Shown: one piece after another, positions 21,920 to 31,794 of the stretch
Numbering within the stretch: position 1 is the first letter of the stretch
How the letters are laid out: every line of letters begins with the position of its first letter
From: Impatiens glandulifera
Lineage: Eukaryota; Streptophyta; Magnoliopsida; Ericales; Balsaminaceae
DNA: 64,000 nucleotides
Direction: 5' to 3'
NCBI RefSeq assembly: GCF_907164915.1
Contig: NC_061862.1
Span: forward strand, 142,901,913-142,965,912
Made by a program: the position numbers and the translations under genes
Notes under the pieces: generated by a model
What the model was told of the DNA's origin: nothing
The model's input: only the letters and a program-made list of their open reading frames with translations
Database searches by the model: none

Positions 21920-22657
21920 CTAGATGTTAGATGACTCAGCCGCTTGATTTCTTCTAGCCTTCACTGCTTCCCACCGGTCGACCATCTCTTGTACTCTTTC
22001 CTTGGTGAGCACATGCCTTGGATGGAGGGTTACGAACGGTCCGGAGTGGATGTCCAGACTTGCACAAAAACCGCTCAGCTGAGGGGCGTAGCCGGTTTTG
22101 TTGGAGATGAGCATCTTCTTCAGGTTACTGAAGATGATCCAGTACTAGTTAACCGATGTCTCAACCGTTACAGCGATCATCATCTCGAAAAGCCTTTGGG
22201 TGTAGTAATAGCTTTTCTCTCTGCCCAAAACGGACTTACCTAGAATCTCACAGAGAAGCTGGTACTTATGAGATAGTTGGCTTTTAGCACCCCAGGGTTT
22301 AACCGGGATGTCAGATCCTGAGAACCAGCAACACATCTCTTCCATGGTCACCGGGGAGTATGTTAGGTCGGTTACCCCTTCAGTGGGCAAACCGCAGTAT
22401 ACAGCAAAATCCGTCTCGCTGAATAGAAATTTCTGACCGTAGACTTGTGCAACGATTATATCTCGATGCACTTCTTTTCCGGTCTGAAAGAATTCTTCGA
22501 CTACTAGGTAGTCGAGAATGAATCTATTTTTGAGGAAGCTTCTTAGCCCGCTTCTTTCTACGGCTAAGAACATTTCTTTGACTTCATGATCTTCATATTG
22601 GTAGATTGAATTAAAATCTGTCAATAGAATCTTCTTTGCTAGAGAGTTGGAGTTCAT
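21920..22657 (-). pseudogene. accessory ORF 1 of the copia element (one stop)
   Basis: The ATG at 22657 (MNSNSLAKKILLTDF...) is chosen because the frame upstream to 22684 has no ATG. The frame runs to 21920, about 245 codons, broken by one TAG at 22145-22147. Motifs: SGLRSFLK near 35, VVEEFFQTG near 50, FSETDFAVYCGLPTEGVTDL near 80, 'KYQLLCEILGKSVLG' near 130, 'RLFEMMIAVTVETSVN*' near 160, then 'G-YAPQLSGF'. The stop falls where ORF 2 has W in SINWA and ORF 3 has W in KVDWG, so a Trp codon was probably lost. It is a paralogue of ORFs 2 and 3 at the protein level, with no recognisable enzyme motif. It lies about 700 nt downstream of pol and has its own TATA box and 3' hairpin. Confidence 0.75.
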
Positions 22658-22739
22658 GTTCTTGAGGGAGAAGGTTAATCTCAAGAATGATACTTGTGAA
22701 TAGTAATCTTGTGAAGTTTTGTGAAGGTTTAAGGGTGAT

Positions 22740-22746
22740 TTATATA
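22740..22746 (-). promoter_or_regulatory. TATA box of accessory ORF 1
   Basis: TATATAA on the minus strand, 83 nt before the ATG at 22657, followed by a leader poor in G. The region between pol and this box (22750-23350) has no open frame of its own on the minus strand; the plus-strand frame at 22905-23219 is not supported. Confidence 0.6.
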
Positions 22747-23354
22747 GCCAGGGGTTCGGCTAGATTAATGAGTTTTAAGCATGCTTGATGATGTCATCAG
22801 TCATTTAATAGGCTTTAACTTGTTGAAGTAACTAATGTTTATTTCCAAGGTAAAATCTAATTATTACCAAGATAATAATGATGACAAATATCTATTGACA
22901 AGATTTGAGTCTCCCTCTCTTGATGATGGACACATGTCGTCATCTCGATTGTGGTAAACTGTTTTTATTAATTACAGGCTTCATTTTTCAAAATATACAT
23001 GAAAACTCAGTCAGTCATCCCAGGTTAACCGGAGAAGTTCATTCTATCAGACCAGAATGCATTTGTACTAAACGGTTTTCCATGACCGGTTTTAGTAGGA
23101 TATTTTGTTCCGATTGTGAAGAAAGGTTGATTTATGTCAACATTTGCTCAACTTTGGATTTATTATATCTACGTCAACCTGGTTATTTCAACCGTATAGT
23201 AAATATACATGTGATTTGAAATTATGAAGTAATCGGGCATAACCGGAGACTTCCTCCCGGTTAGCATTTTTGATTTATCAATGGCCTATTTGAATATGGT
23301 TTGAGAAGCGAGAGCTTCTCCCTGAACACATACCTCAGTTTTATACAAGCATAA

Positions 23355-23846
23355 TCATGATATAAGTTGATTAAGATTAGTAAGTCCCAAGATATTTCGA
23401 AAGTGAGAAAACTTAGCTTCCTGTAGCGGTTTTGTGAATATATCCGCTACTTATTGCTCGGTCGAGACATATTCCAGCCGGATGTGTTTCTCCTGAACAT
23501 GCTCCCGGATGAAATGGTGTCTTATATCGATATGCTTTGTTCTTGAGTGCAACACCGGATTGTATGTAATTGCTATAGCACTAGTGTTGTCACAGAAGAT
23601 TGGAGATTCCTTAGCTTCTATCCCGAAGTCCCTTAGTTGCTGTTGGATCTAGAGAAGTTGTGCACAACAGCTTCCAGCCGCTATGTACTCTGCCTCTGCG
23701 GTTGATGTTGCAACAGATGTTTGTTTCTTGTTGCTCCAAGTGACTAACTGGTCGCCTAGGAACTGACAGGTTCCACTTGTGCTCTTTCTATCAATCTTGC
23801 ATCCTGCGTAATCGGCATCTGAGTAGCTTATAAGATTGAAACTTCA
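23355..23846 (-). pseudogene. copia RNase H and pol C-terminus
   Basis: Continues in the RT frame after TGA at 23844. Motifs: SYSDADYAGC (catalytic Asp), 'STSGTCQFLG', 'TWSNKKQTSVATSTAEAEYIA' in parts (catalytic Glu), 'CDNTSAIAI', 'RTKHIDIRHHF', and the terminal 'VADIFTKPL' box. The natural stop is at 23355. In-frame stops at 23649 (TAG where family members have Trp, LLW) and 23451 (TAA where they have Gln, TEQQ) break it further. RNase H normally removes the RNA strand during reverse transcription; here it cannot be made intact. Confidence 0.85.
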
Positions 23847-25244
23847 GTCTTTTGGGTACCAAAGTCCCACTTCTTGAGTTCCCTTCAGATATTTTAGAAT
23901 TCTTTTGGCCGCCGTATATTGAGATTGCTTTGGATTTGCTTGGAACCTTCCGCACACTCCAACCGCAAACAAAATGTCAGGTCGACTGGCTGTGAGATAT
24001 AACAATGATCCGATCATTCCTCGATAGGCTGTGATGTCAACGGCTTGACCATCATCATCTTTGTCCAGCTTTACGGAAGGACTCATTGGCGTAGCCGCTT
24101 CGGCACATGTATCCATTCCAAATTTCTTCAGCAGTTCGGCTGTGTATTTCGGTTGGCTTATGAAGGTTCCGGCTTCAATCTGCTTAACCTGAAGTCCTAG
24201 AAAGAAACTCAATTCTCCTATCATACTCATTTGAAATCTATTAGTCATCATTTTCGAAAACTTGTCACATAATTTTGGATCGGTTGATCCGAATATGATA
24301 TCATCAACATAAATCTGAACAAGTAATATTTGTTCCTTTCTTTCAAATTTGAAAAGTGTTTTGTCTACCGAACCTATTGTGAATTTGTGATCAAATAAAA
24401 ATTGTGTCAATGTGTCATACCAAGCCCTTGGAGCTTGTTTCAAACCGTAAAGGGCTTTATTCAGCCGGTAAACATGATTTTCGTGTTCTGGATTTTTAAA
24501 GCCTAGAGGTTGATTAACATACACCTCTTCATTTATTTTACCGTTTAGAAAAGCACTCTTAACATCCATTTGAAAAACTTTGAAGTTTTTAAAAGCTGCA
24601 TATGCTAAAAATATTCTAATGGCCTCAAGTCTAGCTACAGGGGCAAATGATTCTTCAAAATCAACGCCTTCTTCCTGTTTATAGCCTTGAGCCACTAACC
24701 GGGCTTTGTTCCTCGTAACTAAACCGTCTTCATTGAGTTTATTTCTGAATACCCATCGTGTTCCTATAACCGGTTTGTTTTTTGGTTTAAGGACTAGGTA
24801 CCAGACTTTATTTCTCTCAAACTCGTTTAATTCCTCTTGCATTTCTAAGATCCAATCTGGATCTGACAATGCTTCATCCACCTTTTTCGGCTCAATTTGT
24901 GATATGAAAGCTGAGTTTTCATAGTGATCCAAATTTTGTTGCCTAGTTCGGATGGGTGAGGATATGTTACCTATTACTAGTTCAAGAGGATGATTTTTGT
25001 TCCTTCTGAGGTTAATCTGAGATGTCTCTACCAAGCTTTCGGTTGGCTGATCAAGGTTAGACTGATCGGTAGGTTGAACAGAGTCAGACCGACCGATTTC
25101 TTCAGTAGAAACTGAAGCGTCAACTTTCTGCGGTAAAGCAGCTTGATCAGGCTGAGGTTCAGCATCAACCGCTTGGTCCTTGACAAATCGTCTAAAAACC
25201 GGAACCTCGTCTTCATCATCAGAATAGATATTAAAATTTTCCAT
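23844..25244 (-). CDS. copia reverse transcriptase (open, 466 codons)
   Basis: Complete copia-type RT domain. '[18 protein letters not shown]' starts the domain near residue 130. It is followed by '[17 protein letters not shown]', '[20 protein letters not shown]', '[12 protein letters not shown]', '[12 protein letters not shown]', and the catalytic YVDDIIFG near residue 315. Then come 'FLGLQVKQ' and '[20 protein letters not shown]'. The first 125 residues are the acidic, variable linker between integrase and RT. The ATG at 25244 is only the first Met in the frame; RT would normally be cleaved from a polyprotein. The frame ends at a premature TGA at the RNase H boundary. The catalytic motif is intact, so this segment could in principle encode an active domain, but upstream and downstream defects make that unlikely. 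Confidence 0.9.
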   Translation of the reverse strand: MENFNIYSDDEDEVPVFRRFVKDQAVDAEPQPDQAALPQKVDASVSTEEIGRSDSVQPTDQSNLDQPTESLVETSQINLRRNKNHPLELVIGNISSPIRTRQQNLDHYENSAFISQIEPKKVDEALSDPDWILEMQEELNEFERNKVWYLVLKPKNKPVIGTRWVFRNKLNEDGLVTRNKARLVAQGYKQEEGVDFEESFAPVARLEAIRIFLAYAAFKNFKVFQMDVKSAFLNGKINEEVYVNQPLGFKNPEHENHVYRLNKALYGLKQAPRAWYDTLTQFLFDHKFTIGSVDKTLFKFERKEQILLVQIYVDDIIFGSTDPKLCDKFSKMMTNRFQMSMIGELSFFLGLQVKQIEAGTFISQPKYTAELLKKFGMDTCAEAATPMSPSVKLDKDDDGQAVDITAYRGMIGSLLYLTASRPDILFAVGVCGRFQANPKQSQYTAAKRILKYLKGTQEVGLWYPKD

Positions 25245-26424
25245 TCTGTTGTGAAGATCGAAGGTAATGTAGTGTTTCGTTCAACCGATTAATCGAAAAC
25301 AACGTGTGCGGTTTCTTCAACTGTTAAAGTCCTAGTATTGTATATTCTGTAGGCTTTACTCACAACTGAATATCCCAACATTATTCCCTCATCGGATTTA
25401 GCATCAAAAGCGGTCAAGTAATTCTTGTCGTTATTGTGAGAGTCCGGTTTCTTCTCTCAGCCAGGCCATTTTATTGAGGAGTTCTGGCACTAGACAACTC
25501 GTGTCTAATACCGGAATCATCAAGAAAAGTAGTTAAATTACTGTTTATAAACTCAGTTCCTCTATCACTTCTGATTTTGTTCACTCGAAGGGATTTTTCA
25601 TTTTGTATTCTTAAAATCAATTTAATCAGGTTTGGAGTTGCTTTACTTTTAGAAGCTAGAAAAGTAACCCAAGTAAATTTAGAATAATCATCAATAACTA
25701 CCATAGTATAATGCATGCCTCCTAAACTAGTTACTTTGACCGGACCAAACAGATCCATATGCAAGAGTTCTAAGCATCGTTCAGATTGATAATTTTCTTT
25801 ACTTTTGAAAGATGATTTTACTTGTTTGCCCATTTGACATGCAGCACATACTTTATCTTTTGAGAATTTAACGTTTGGAAAACCGTGAACTAGTTCCTTG
25901 GAACAAATGAAGTTAATCGTTTTGAAATTCAAATGGTTTAACCGTTTATGCCAAAGCCAGTTTGGATCATTTCCGGCTATCATACACACAGGTTTTTCAA
26001 AATCAATTTTCCAATCAACTTTGTAAATGTTTCCCATCCGGTTACCGGTTAACAGAATGTCATTATCTTGGTTTTTAACTAAACATGAGTTTTTATGAAA
26101 TTCAACTTTATAACCCACATCACACATTTGACTTATGCTGAATAGGTTAAAACGCAGTTCTTCTACTAAGAGTACATTACTTATAGATAGATTACCATGG
26201 ACAATCTTACCCTTGCTCACAGTTTTACCTTTCGAGTTGTCCCCGAATGTGATGATTGCTCCGGTTTCGTACTTGATGTCTGTTAGTAGTTCTTTGTTTC
26301 CGGTCATATTCTTTGAACATCCACTGTCCAGGTACCATTCTGAATTCTTTAGCCGGTTGCTCCTCCTAACCTGCAACAAACAATTATTTACACCTTTTTG
26401 GTACCCACATTCAGTTGGGTCCAT
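25245..26424 (-). pseudogene. copia protease and integrase, broken
   Basis: The open part is 26424-25471. Protease motif WYLDSGCSKNMTG lies near residue 30 (active-site DSG). The pre-integrase zinc region 'LWHKRLNHLNF' and 'VCAACQMGK' forms an HHCC finger near 160-200. Integrase catalytic Asp residues lie in 'LLHMDLFGP' and 'IRSDRGTEF'. The frame stops with TAA at 25471 inside 'ARTPQ*NG', where copia integrases have a second Gln, just before the catalytic Glu segment (ERRNRTL). After that about 75 residues are missing, because sequence jumps to 'YLTAFDAKSDEG' and 'GYSVVSKAYRIYN' in another frame. It overlaps gag by 14 nt in a different frame, so a frameshift also separates it from gag. The gag frame here reads GPN*MWVPK, suggesting mutation rather than programmed shifting. 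Confidence 0.85.
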
Positions 26425-28267
26425 GGTTGATTAGTCTCTTTGGGATCCAGACTTGAATAAGTCGGATCACTTTCCCGGTATCTGTTTTTATAATATTTGG
26501 CTTAACTTCTTGGCTGTTGCTCAAGAATGCCTTATGTTGTGATGTGTTTCTTTGATGTCGAGTTTTATTGGGTTTATTCGGTTTCCGGTTGACTCTCATT
26601 CTCTCAGGATGAAGCCATTTTTCTAATTCAGTGGGGCTTACATACTTAAGTGTTTCTTCCGGTTTTAAGTCATTTTCGGTTTGTGAACTCTTGACAAATT
26701 TTATGAACGGAAGATTGTTCTTCGTGAGTTTTATCCCGTTTGGCTGTTTTGATTCGTTTTGTTTATTTGGTTCATAACTGATACCATACCTACACTTAGG
26801 GTGTCTTTTATAGTTACACATTTGTTTTACCGCTTGACGTGATCTCTCCCACGCAGCTGTGACGTACATTGTTCGTTCATCGGTTTTGGTTACCGGTTGA
26901 ACTATCTTCTCATTATCGGAGAATAGTTCATCCGGTTCATACATTTCACATGTTTTATCATATACATTATTTATTTGTTCGGTTTTAGATTCTATTGGAG
27001 TTGATATGTATGCAGATATGTTTCTGAACTCAGCAATCATTTGGTTGAGTGCAGAAACCAGATCTTCTTTGGTAAATTCGTCAGAAGAGAAATCAAATAC
27101 CTCTTCGTCGAGTGCCATGAAGCAGGTTACTTTCTCTTCACCGTCTTCATTATCGGAGTATGCCCACTCGCTTCCGCCGTCGGATGCAATGAGCGCTTTC
27201 TGAATCTCCTTTCCTTCGTCAGCATGTTGATCATCGTTTCTCCGGTAGTCGTTTCGTTGGTTGTTGTTTCCCCGGTAGTTGTTCCCTTGGTAGTTGTTTC
27301 CCTGGTACCTGTTGCCTTGATAGTTGTTCCCCTGATAGTTGTTTCCCTGATAGTTCCCTTCCGGTTTTCTATCGTCTCTCCTTGGTTTTCTACACTCTAA
27401 CCTGAAATGTCCAAAGCCGTCACAGTTATAACATCTTTTATTTGATTTGTCTACATAATTATAATTAAAATCATTGTTAGATGGTGGCTGGCTCTTCTTC
27501 ATGAATTTCCCGAATTTCTGAGCTAACATCGCCATCACATCTTCAGTAATTTGATCGGTGTTTTTGACTGGAGCCGGAACAGTTGATACTTGGACCGCCA
27601 GTTCCACCGATGTAACCAAAGCTCTGGTTGCGTTTGATGTAGATGCTTCGTCTTCGATCCGAGACTTGATCTCGAACTCGTAGGCTTTTAGATCCTCGAA
27701 CACATCATGCAACTTCATATGCCCAAGGGTGCTCGATTCCCTCATCACCATGGTCTTGATATCCCAAGTGCTTGGCAGAGATCTTAGGGCTTTGATGATT
27801 ACTTCTCGGTTGTCATACTTCTTTCCGAGTGTTTGAAGCTCGTTGACTACACTAGTGAACCGATTGCTGAATTCCTTCATGTTTTCCCCCGGTTTCATCC
27901 TGATGTTTTCATATTTCTGTGTAGCCACCAAGATTTTGTTCTCCTTAGTTCTTTCGTTTCCCTCATGGATTTGAATGATCGTTTCCCAGGCTTCCTTTGC
28001 ATTTTCACACTATGATATTTTGTTCAAAGTGTTATCATCTATAGCCTTGTAGATGTGCCTCATGCAATGGTTGTCCAGGTTACTCCGTCTTCGATCTTCA
28101 TTCGTCCATAGGTCTTCCTCCTTGTTGATCTTGATCGGTCCCTCTTTCAGGACTCGGCTCATCTCATCATCTAATGTAATCAGATGTAGATACATCTGTT
28201 TCTTCCAACTGCTAAACGCTTCGCTGTTTAGATTTGGCGGCTTGTCGCTGTGGGTCATGCTTCCCAT
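26411..28267 (-). pseudogene. copia gag with one premature stop
   Basis: ATG at 28267 (MGSMTHSDKPPNLN), 32 nt after the primer site. The frame is continuous to 26411 apart from TAG at 28010 (NKIS*CENAKEAW). It is a copia gag of the UBN2 type: 'FSSWKKQMYLHL' near residue 17, 'WETIIQIHEGNERTKENKIL' near 95, 'SLPSTWDIKTM' near 160, 'DVFEDLKAYEFEIKSR' near 185. A single CCHC zinc knuckle (CYNCDGFGHFRLEC) lies near 280 and binds RNA. It is followed by about eight tandem NYQGN pentapeptides and an acidic segment, then Lys/Asn-rich sequence to the protease junction ('VWIPKRLINHGPN*'). Gag forms the particle and packages the RNA. This copy would give only an 85-residue fragment from its ATG. Confidence 0.85.
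27225..27360 (-). repeat. 15-bp tandem repeats coding NYQGN in gag
   Basis: About eight near-perfect 15-bp units (plus strand ttgttcccttggtag and variants) encode Asn-Tyr-Gln-Gly-Asn repeats just after the zinc knuckle. Later units degrade to NYRGN, NNQRN and DYRRN. Confidence 0.85.
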
Positions 28268-28298
28268 CTTTTTCGGTTGCTTGAGTGCTAAGAATCTC

Positions 28299-28310
28299 GC
28301 TCTGATACCA
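28299..28310 (-). promoter_or_regulatory. tRNA-iMet primer binding site
   Basis: TGGTATCAGAGC on the minus strand, two bases after the 5' LTR end. This is the exact complement of the 3' end of plant initiator tRNA-Met. Confidence 0.95.
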
Positions 28311-28312
28311 CT

Positions 28313-29708
28313 TGTTAGGATCGGGGACGCACTTGGAGGACCGGGGTGTTTCCGGTTTTAGGAAGGGTGGCCGCTTACAATAACACACAACACTTTGGTG
28401 ATAGTCCGGTTAAAGACTAAAATCGTTCTCAGCACTGCACAAACTGTCACAGACTCTTGAACCGGGTTCAAGGGCGGAAGTGTCTGTTTCAGGTTGAAGC
28501 AACGTATGCGACTTTTAGATGATGTTTTAGAAGGAGTCGGTTTTATGGATATGAGTGACCGGTTTACGGAGTACGTTTAGTTTGAGGTTAGGTAATGAAA
28601 GCAACGAAAGAACACGAGACAAGGATTTTTATGGATGTTCGGAGCAAACTCTCTTACGTCACCCCTTCTTCTCAGATTATGAGAAGGATCTCCACTAACT
28701 TTTATAGTTACAACAACACTGCCGGTCGAGCCCAACTTCGCTACTCGCCGGTTACACCAAACTCACTCTTTGATGTAATACAATAACTCAACACAACACA
28801 CTAAAAAGGCTTCCGGTTTATGACAGACCGGTTTTTGGATCGTAAAAGTTTATCTCTCTAGAATCTTTATAACTTATCGCTTGAATTGTATTGAATGATT
28901 TTCTTGCTTGATTTATTCGCCTTAAATGAAGACGCTTCATCTTCCTTTTATAGCTGAGAAGAGCCAACGGTCACTTTCTTCTCTCTCCTCTGGATTGGTT
29001 GATCATTATCACGCCTGGTGCAGAGAGGTTGCTTGCACGCTTCACTTTCCTCAACACCTGGCAGTCATGCAGGCAGCTCTGATCTGAAGATGACATAATC
29101 GGTTTTCAGATTTGGATACGTGTTGGACATCCACCTCAGGTTGTCAACTTCAGATCAATAAAGCATCATTTCTTTCCTCGCATGCTTCCGATCGGATCTG
29201 ATCTTCTTTTATTCTTTCAAGACACGTTTCTTTCGTCATGGTGCGTCACTCTTGAAATTTGAATCTTCCGGTTTTTTGCCTTGTGCAGTATGATCCGGCT
29301 GATATGTAAGCTTTTGTCTTTGCTGACCGGTCGCTTGAGAAAATGAAAACCGGTTCCTCTGATCTTTAACTTGATCACTTGAGACTGGTTTCTTTGAAGT
29401 ATATAGCAGCAACCGGTTTTGATGCCCCAACCGGTTCATACGGTTTTGATCTGTATCTGCACATGAAAGTTAACAACTGTTTAGTTCGTCTGGCCGGTTC
29501 CAAAAATTAACTTACTTAATTTTTCTATCAATTTCTCCCTTTTTAATAATTTAAAATAAATATTCAAAACTTGTAATGAGTGGCCGGTTTGAAAATTAAC
29601 TTACTTAATTTTTCTATCAATTTCTCCCTTTTTGATTATTTAAAATAAATATTCAAAACTTGTAATGAGTGGCCGGTTTGAAAATTAACTTACTTAATTT
29701 TTCTATCA
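28313..29708 (-). mobile_element. copia 5' LTR
   Basis: 1396 bp, begins TGATAG and ends CCTAACA on the minus strand. A TATA box (AGCTATAAAAGG at 28944-28955) probably drives the genomic RNA. At least a dozen CCGGTT motifs are present, mostly on one strand. The 89-bp tandem repeats lie at its 5' end (29442-29708). About 99% like the other LTR. Confidence 0.95.
28944..28955 (-). promoter_or_regulatory. LTR core promoter (TATA box)
   Basis: AGCTATAAAAGG on the minus strand. It is followed downstream by a sequence without ATG for a stretch, as expected for the start of the R region. The same 12-mer precedes accessory ORF 2. Confidence 0.6.
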
Positions 29709-29974
29709 AACTGATTTCTCATGGATCTGTGACATGTCACAAGTTTAACATGTTAAGGTTTTTCACTTTCGAGGAAAGTCATATCGTTCCTGGATCTATG
29801 ACATACGACAAGTCCATCATGCAAAGGCTGCCAACTCTCAAGACAAAACAGATTGCTAGTGGAATTGTGACACACGAATAGTCCAACACACTAATGTTAC
29901 TGACTCACGAGATAAAACAAATCGCTCCTAGATGTTTAGACAAATGACAATAACAACATGCTAAAGTTTCTTAC
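29709..29974 (+). repeat. 70-bp tandem array, middle part
   Basis: Three to four diverged units of about 69-72 bp. Each has 'gatctgtgacacacgacaag', 'cacgctaaggctg' and 'ctcgagacaaaaca' in variant forms. The array continues from 15645-15715 across the copia insertion and resumes at 30910-31080 after the solo LTR. Probably part of a gypsy untranslated region. Confidence 0.65.
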
Positions 29975-30904
29975 TGTTACAACCTTAAATATCAGGCCTC
30001 AATCTTGGCATGATTGCGGATTACCAAGACCAAGAGGTGCCTAAATAGAGTCACGGGTGTGCGACATGGCACCGGAGATGAGAAGTGCTAAACAAACCAA
30101 CCTTCGGTCATGGAATGATTGCCGATTTCTAGAACCGAGAGAAGGGTGCCGAAGAAGGGCTGTGTGCGTGTGACATAGGCACAAGGTGTTAGCCAAGCAT
30201 TGTCGTGGCATGATTGCGGATTGCCAGGACCGAGTGAATGCCTAGGAGAAGTTGTGTGTGTGCGATGTGGGCATAAGTGTAGACAACGGATATCACACTA
30301 AGAGGATGAATGCATGGAGTGCGGAAAAGACAAAGCTGACTGGTAACGGTTATAAGAGGACCGATGGCAACTAGATGGGGACCCAAAAATGTCGGCATGA
30401 TGCGGAAAAGCCCGGAAATATCGACATGATGGGAAGATGTGGCGGAAATCGTAAGCAGCAGCTCGGACAGGTGGAAAACGTGGGTCTAGAATAGTAGACG
30501 GTTATGACCCATTACTTGCAGTTATAATCACGTCCATCAACAACTTCTTGGTGGTTTCCCCAACTCTATGAGTTAGTTATTTTCTTAGGCAGATTGTTAC
30601 TCTTTGGCTATAAATATCTCATGACCTGCGCAAGATATTTTGTTTGGTTTTCAGATAGATAAATATCCTACAAGAGTGAGAGTATTTTGTGTGAAACCTT
30701 GAGAGTTTAAAGTCCTTTATAATTTGTATTTGTGAGTGAATATAAATATATAAAGTTGGGCCCGCCCATAAACTGTGTGTCTCTCTTTTGTCTTCATGTG
30801 TTATTGCCTGTTGTGAGTTTGGCTGATTGTTTTGGTGCGCAAAGCAAGCCTCACAAGGGGTGAAAAAGTTGAATAATTTCTGCTACGTAATAACCCCTAT
30901 GACA
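29975..30904. mobile_element. solo LTR with 5-bp target duplication
   Basis: Begins TGTTACAACC and ends CTATGACA, 930 bp, flanked by cttac at 29970-29974 and 30905-30909. A plus-strand TATA motif (ggctataaatatc near 30617) supports plus orientation. The 5' part has three diverged tandem units of about 95 bp with catgattgcggatt (near 30008, 30115 and 30208). It left no internal sequence, as after LTR-LTR recombination. The 69-codon minus frame at 30189-30398 is chance. Confidence 0.7.
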
Positions 30905-30909
30905 CTTAC

Positions 30910-31090
30910 TATCGTAACGATCACACTAAACTCAGCACACTAAGGCTACCGATTTTATGAAATAAACACATAATAGATCCTGTTCGGGATATATTGACGT
31001 GAACGAAGAATCTAGCACGCTAAGGCTGCGGACTCTTGAAACTCAATAGATCACCTCCAAGATCTATTGATATTAATGAAAACGGTAGAT
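30910..31090 (+). repeat. 70-bp tandem array, right part
   Basis: Two more diverged units with 'cagcacactaaggctacc' and 'ctagcacgctaaggctgc', continuing the array that was split twice by insertions. Confidence 0.5.
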
Positions 31091-31790
31091 AATCCTTTAG
31101 ATTAAAGTTTGAATGTCAACACAATTTCATGGAGTCTAAAAAGTTTTAATAACACATGATACACGAGAAGGAACAAAATGGATAATCCTTCGTATGAATT
31201 TGTTTAAGAGATATTCAAACTCACTTTGCATGTAAAATAGTCTCTAGTTTAAGATTTGGTCCTAAAGCCTACTCGTTAGGTTGTGTCTATGATATTATTA
31301 TTGACGGGAGAGATCTCTATCTTCTTTCACTTTAGAACAACAATGTTTTTTTCCCTAAAACATGCATGAAAGTATGATCGAACCTATTTGATAAGTTGTT
31401 TATCTATCATCACAAGAGAGGAATCAAGTACATAAGTAGTTCCATTTTTTTCTTAACCAAGAGCCATGGTTTGAAAATTCCAACTTCGACACGATTTCCG
31501 AATAGTAATGCAAACGAATGTCATATGATCACCGACCTTTAGACGTGACACATGTAATGATGCACTACACTCTTGATCATATAAATGATGCATGCAATGT
31601 AAATTGTTTTTTTCATTTTCTCCTTCGGAAAAGTGCCCCTAATATGATATAGGATCTTAGACTTTCATTCCCTAAGAAGGAAGAAACAAATGAGATGGAC
31701 CAAACTTGTTGGGAGGTTGCCTACATATCCATGTGAATAGGGAATCAAGTCGAAACATATTTTGAATCAAAAGGTCGAACAATACACTAA
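31091..31790. other. non-coding gypsy-like remnant
   Basis: No open frame. It includes 'cttgttgggaggttgcctacatatcc' in part (near 31707), a phrase I associate with gypsy LTR or leader regions. Nothing more definite. Confidence 0.35.
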
Positions 31791-31794
31791 CCTA

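Larger units (their letters stand above)
15716..29708 (-). mobile_element. complete 14-kb Ty1/copia element with accessory ORFs
   Basis: Bounded by LTRs at 15716-17109 and 28313-29708 and by a perfect 5-bp target duplication AACTG (15711-15715 and 29709-29713), total 13,993 bp. Order 5' to 3' on the minus strand: LTR, tRNA-iMet primer site, gag, protease-integrase, RT, RNase H, accessory ORF 1, ORF 2, ORF 3, polypurine tract, LTR. The protease-integrase-RT order defines copia. Length and extra 3' ORFs resemble Sirevirus-type elements, but I cannot place the lineage without a tree. The LTRs show only about ten differences, so the insertion is recent, yet the coding regions carry many stops, two frameshifts and a deletion. 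This copy is not autonomous. Confidence 0.95.

Noticed and set aside
22905..23219. 104-codon plus-strand frame between pol and accessory ORF 1
   Set aside because: No motif, opposite strand to the element, and in its promoter/untranslated region.
26411..26424. Programmed gag-pol frameshift
   Set aside because: The gag frame beyond its stop still reads conserved residues (MWVPK) for a few codons, so loss by mutation explains the break better. No slippery heptamer with a following structure was evident.
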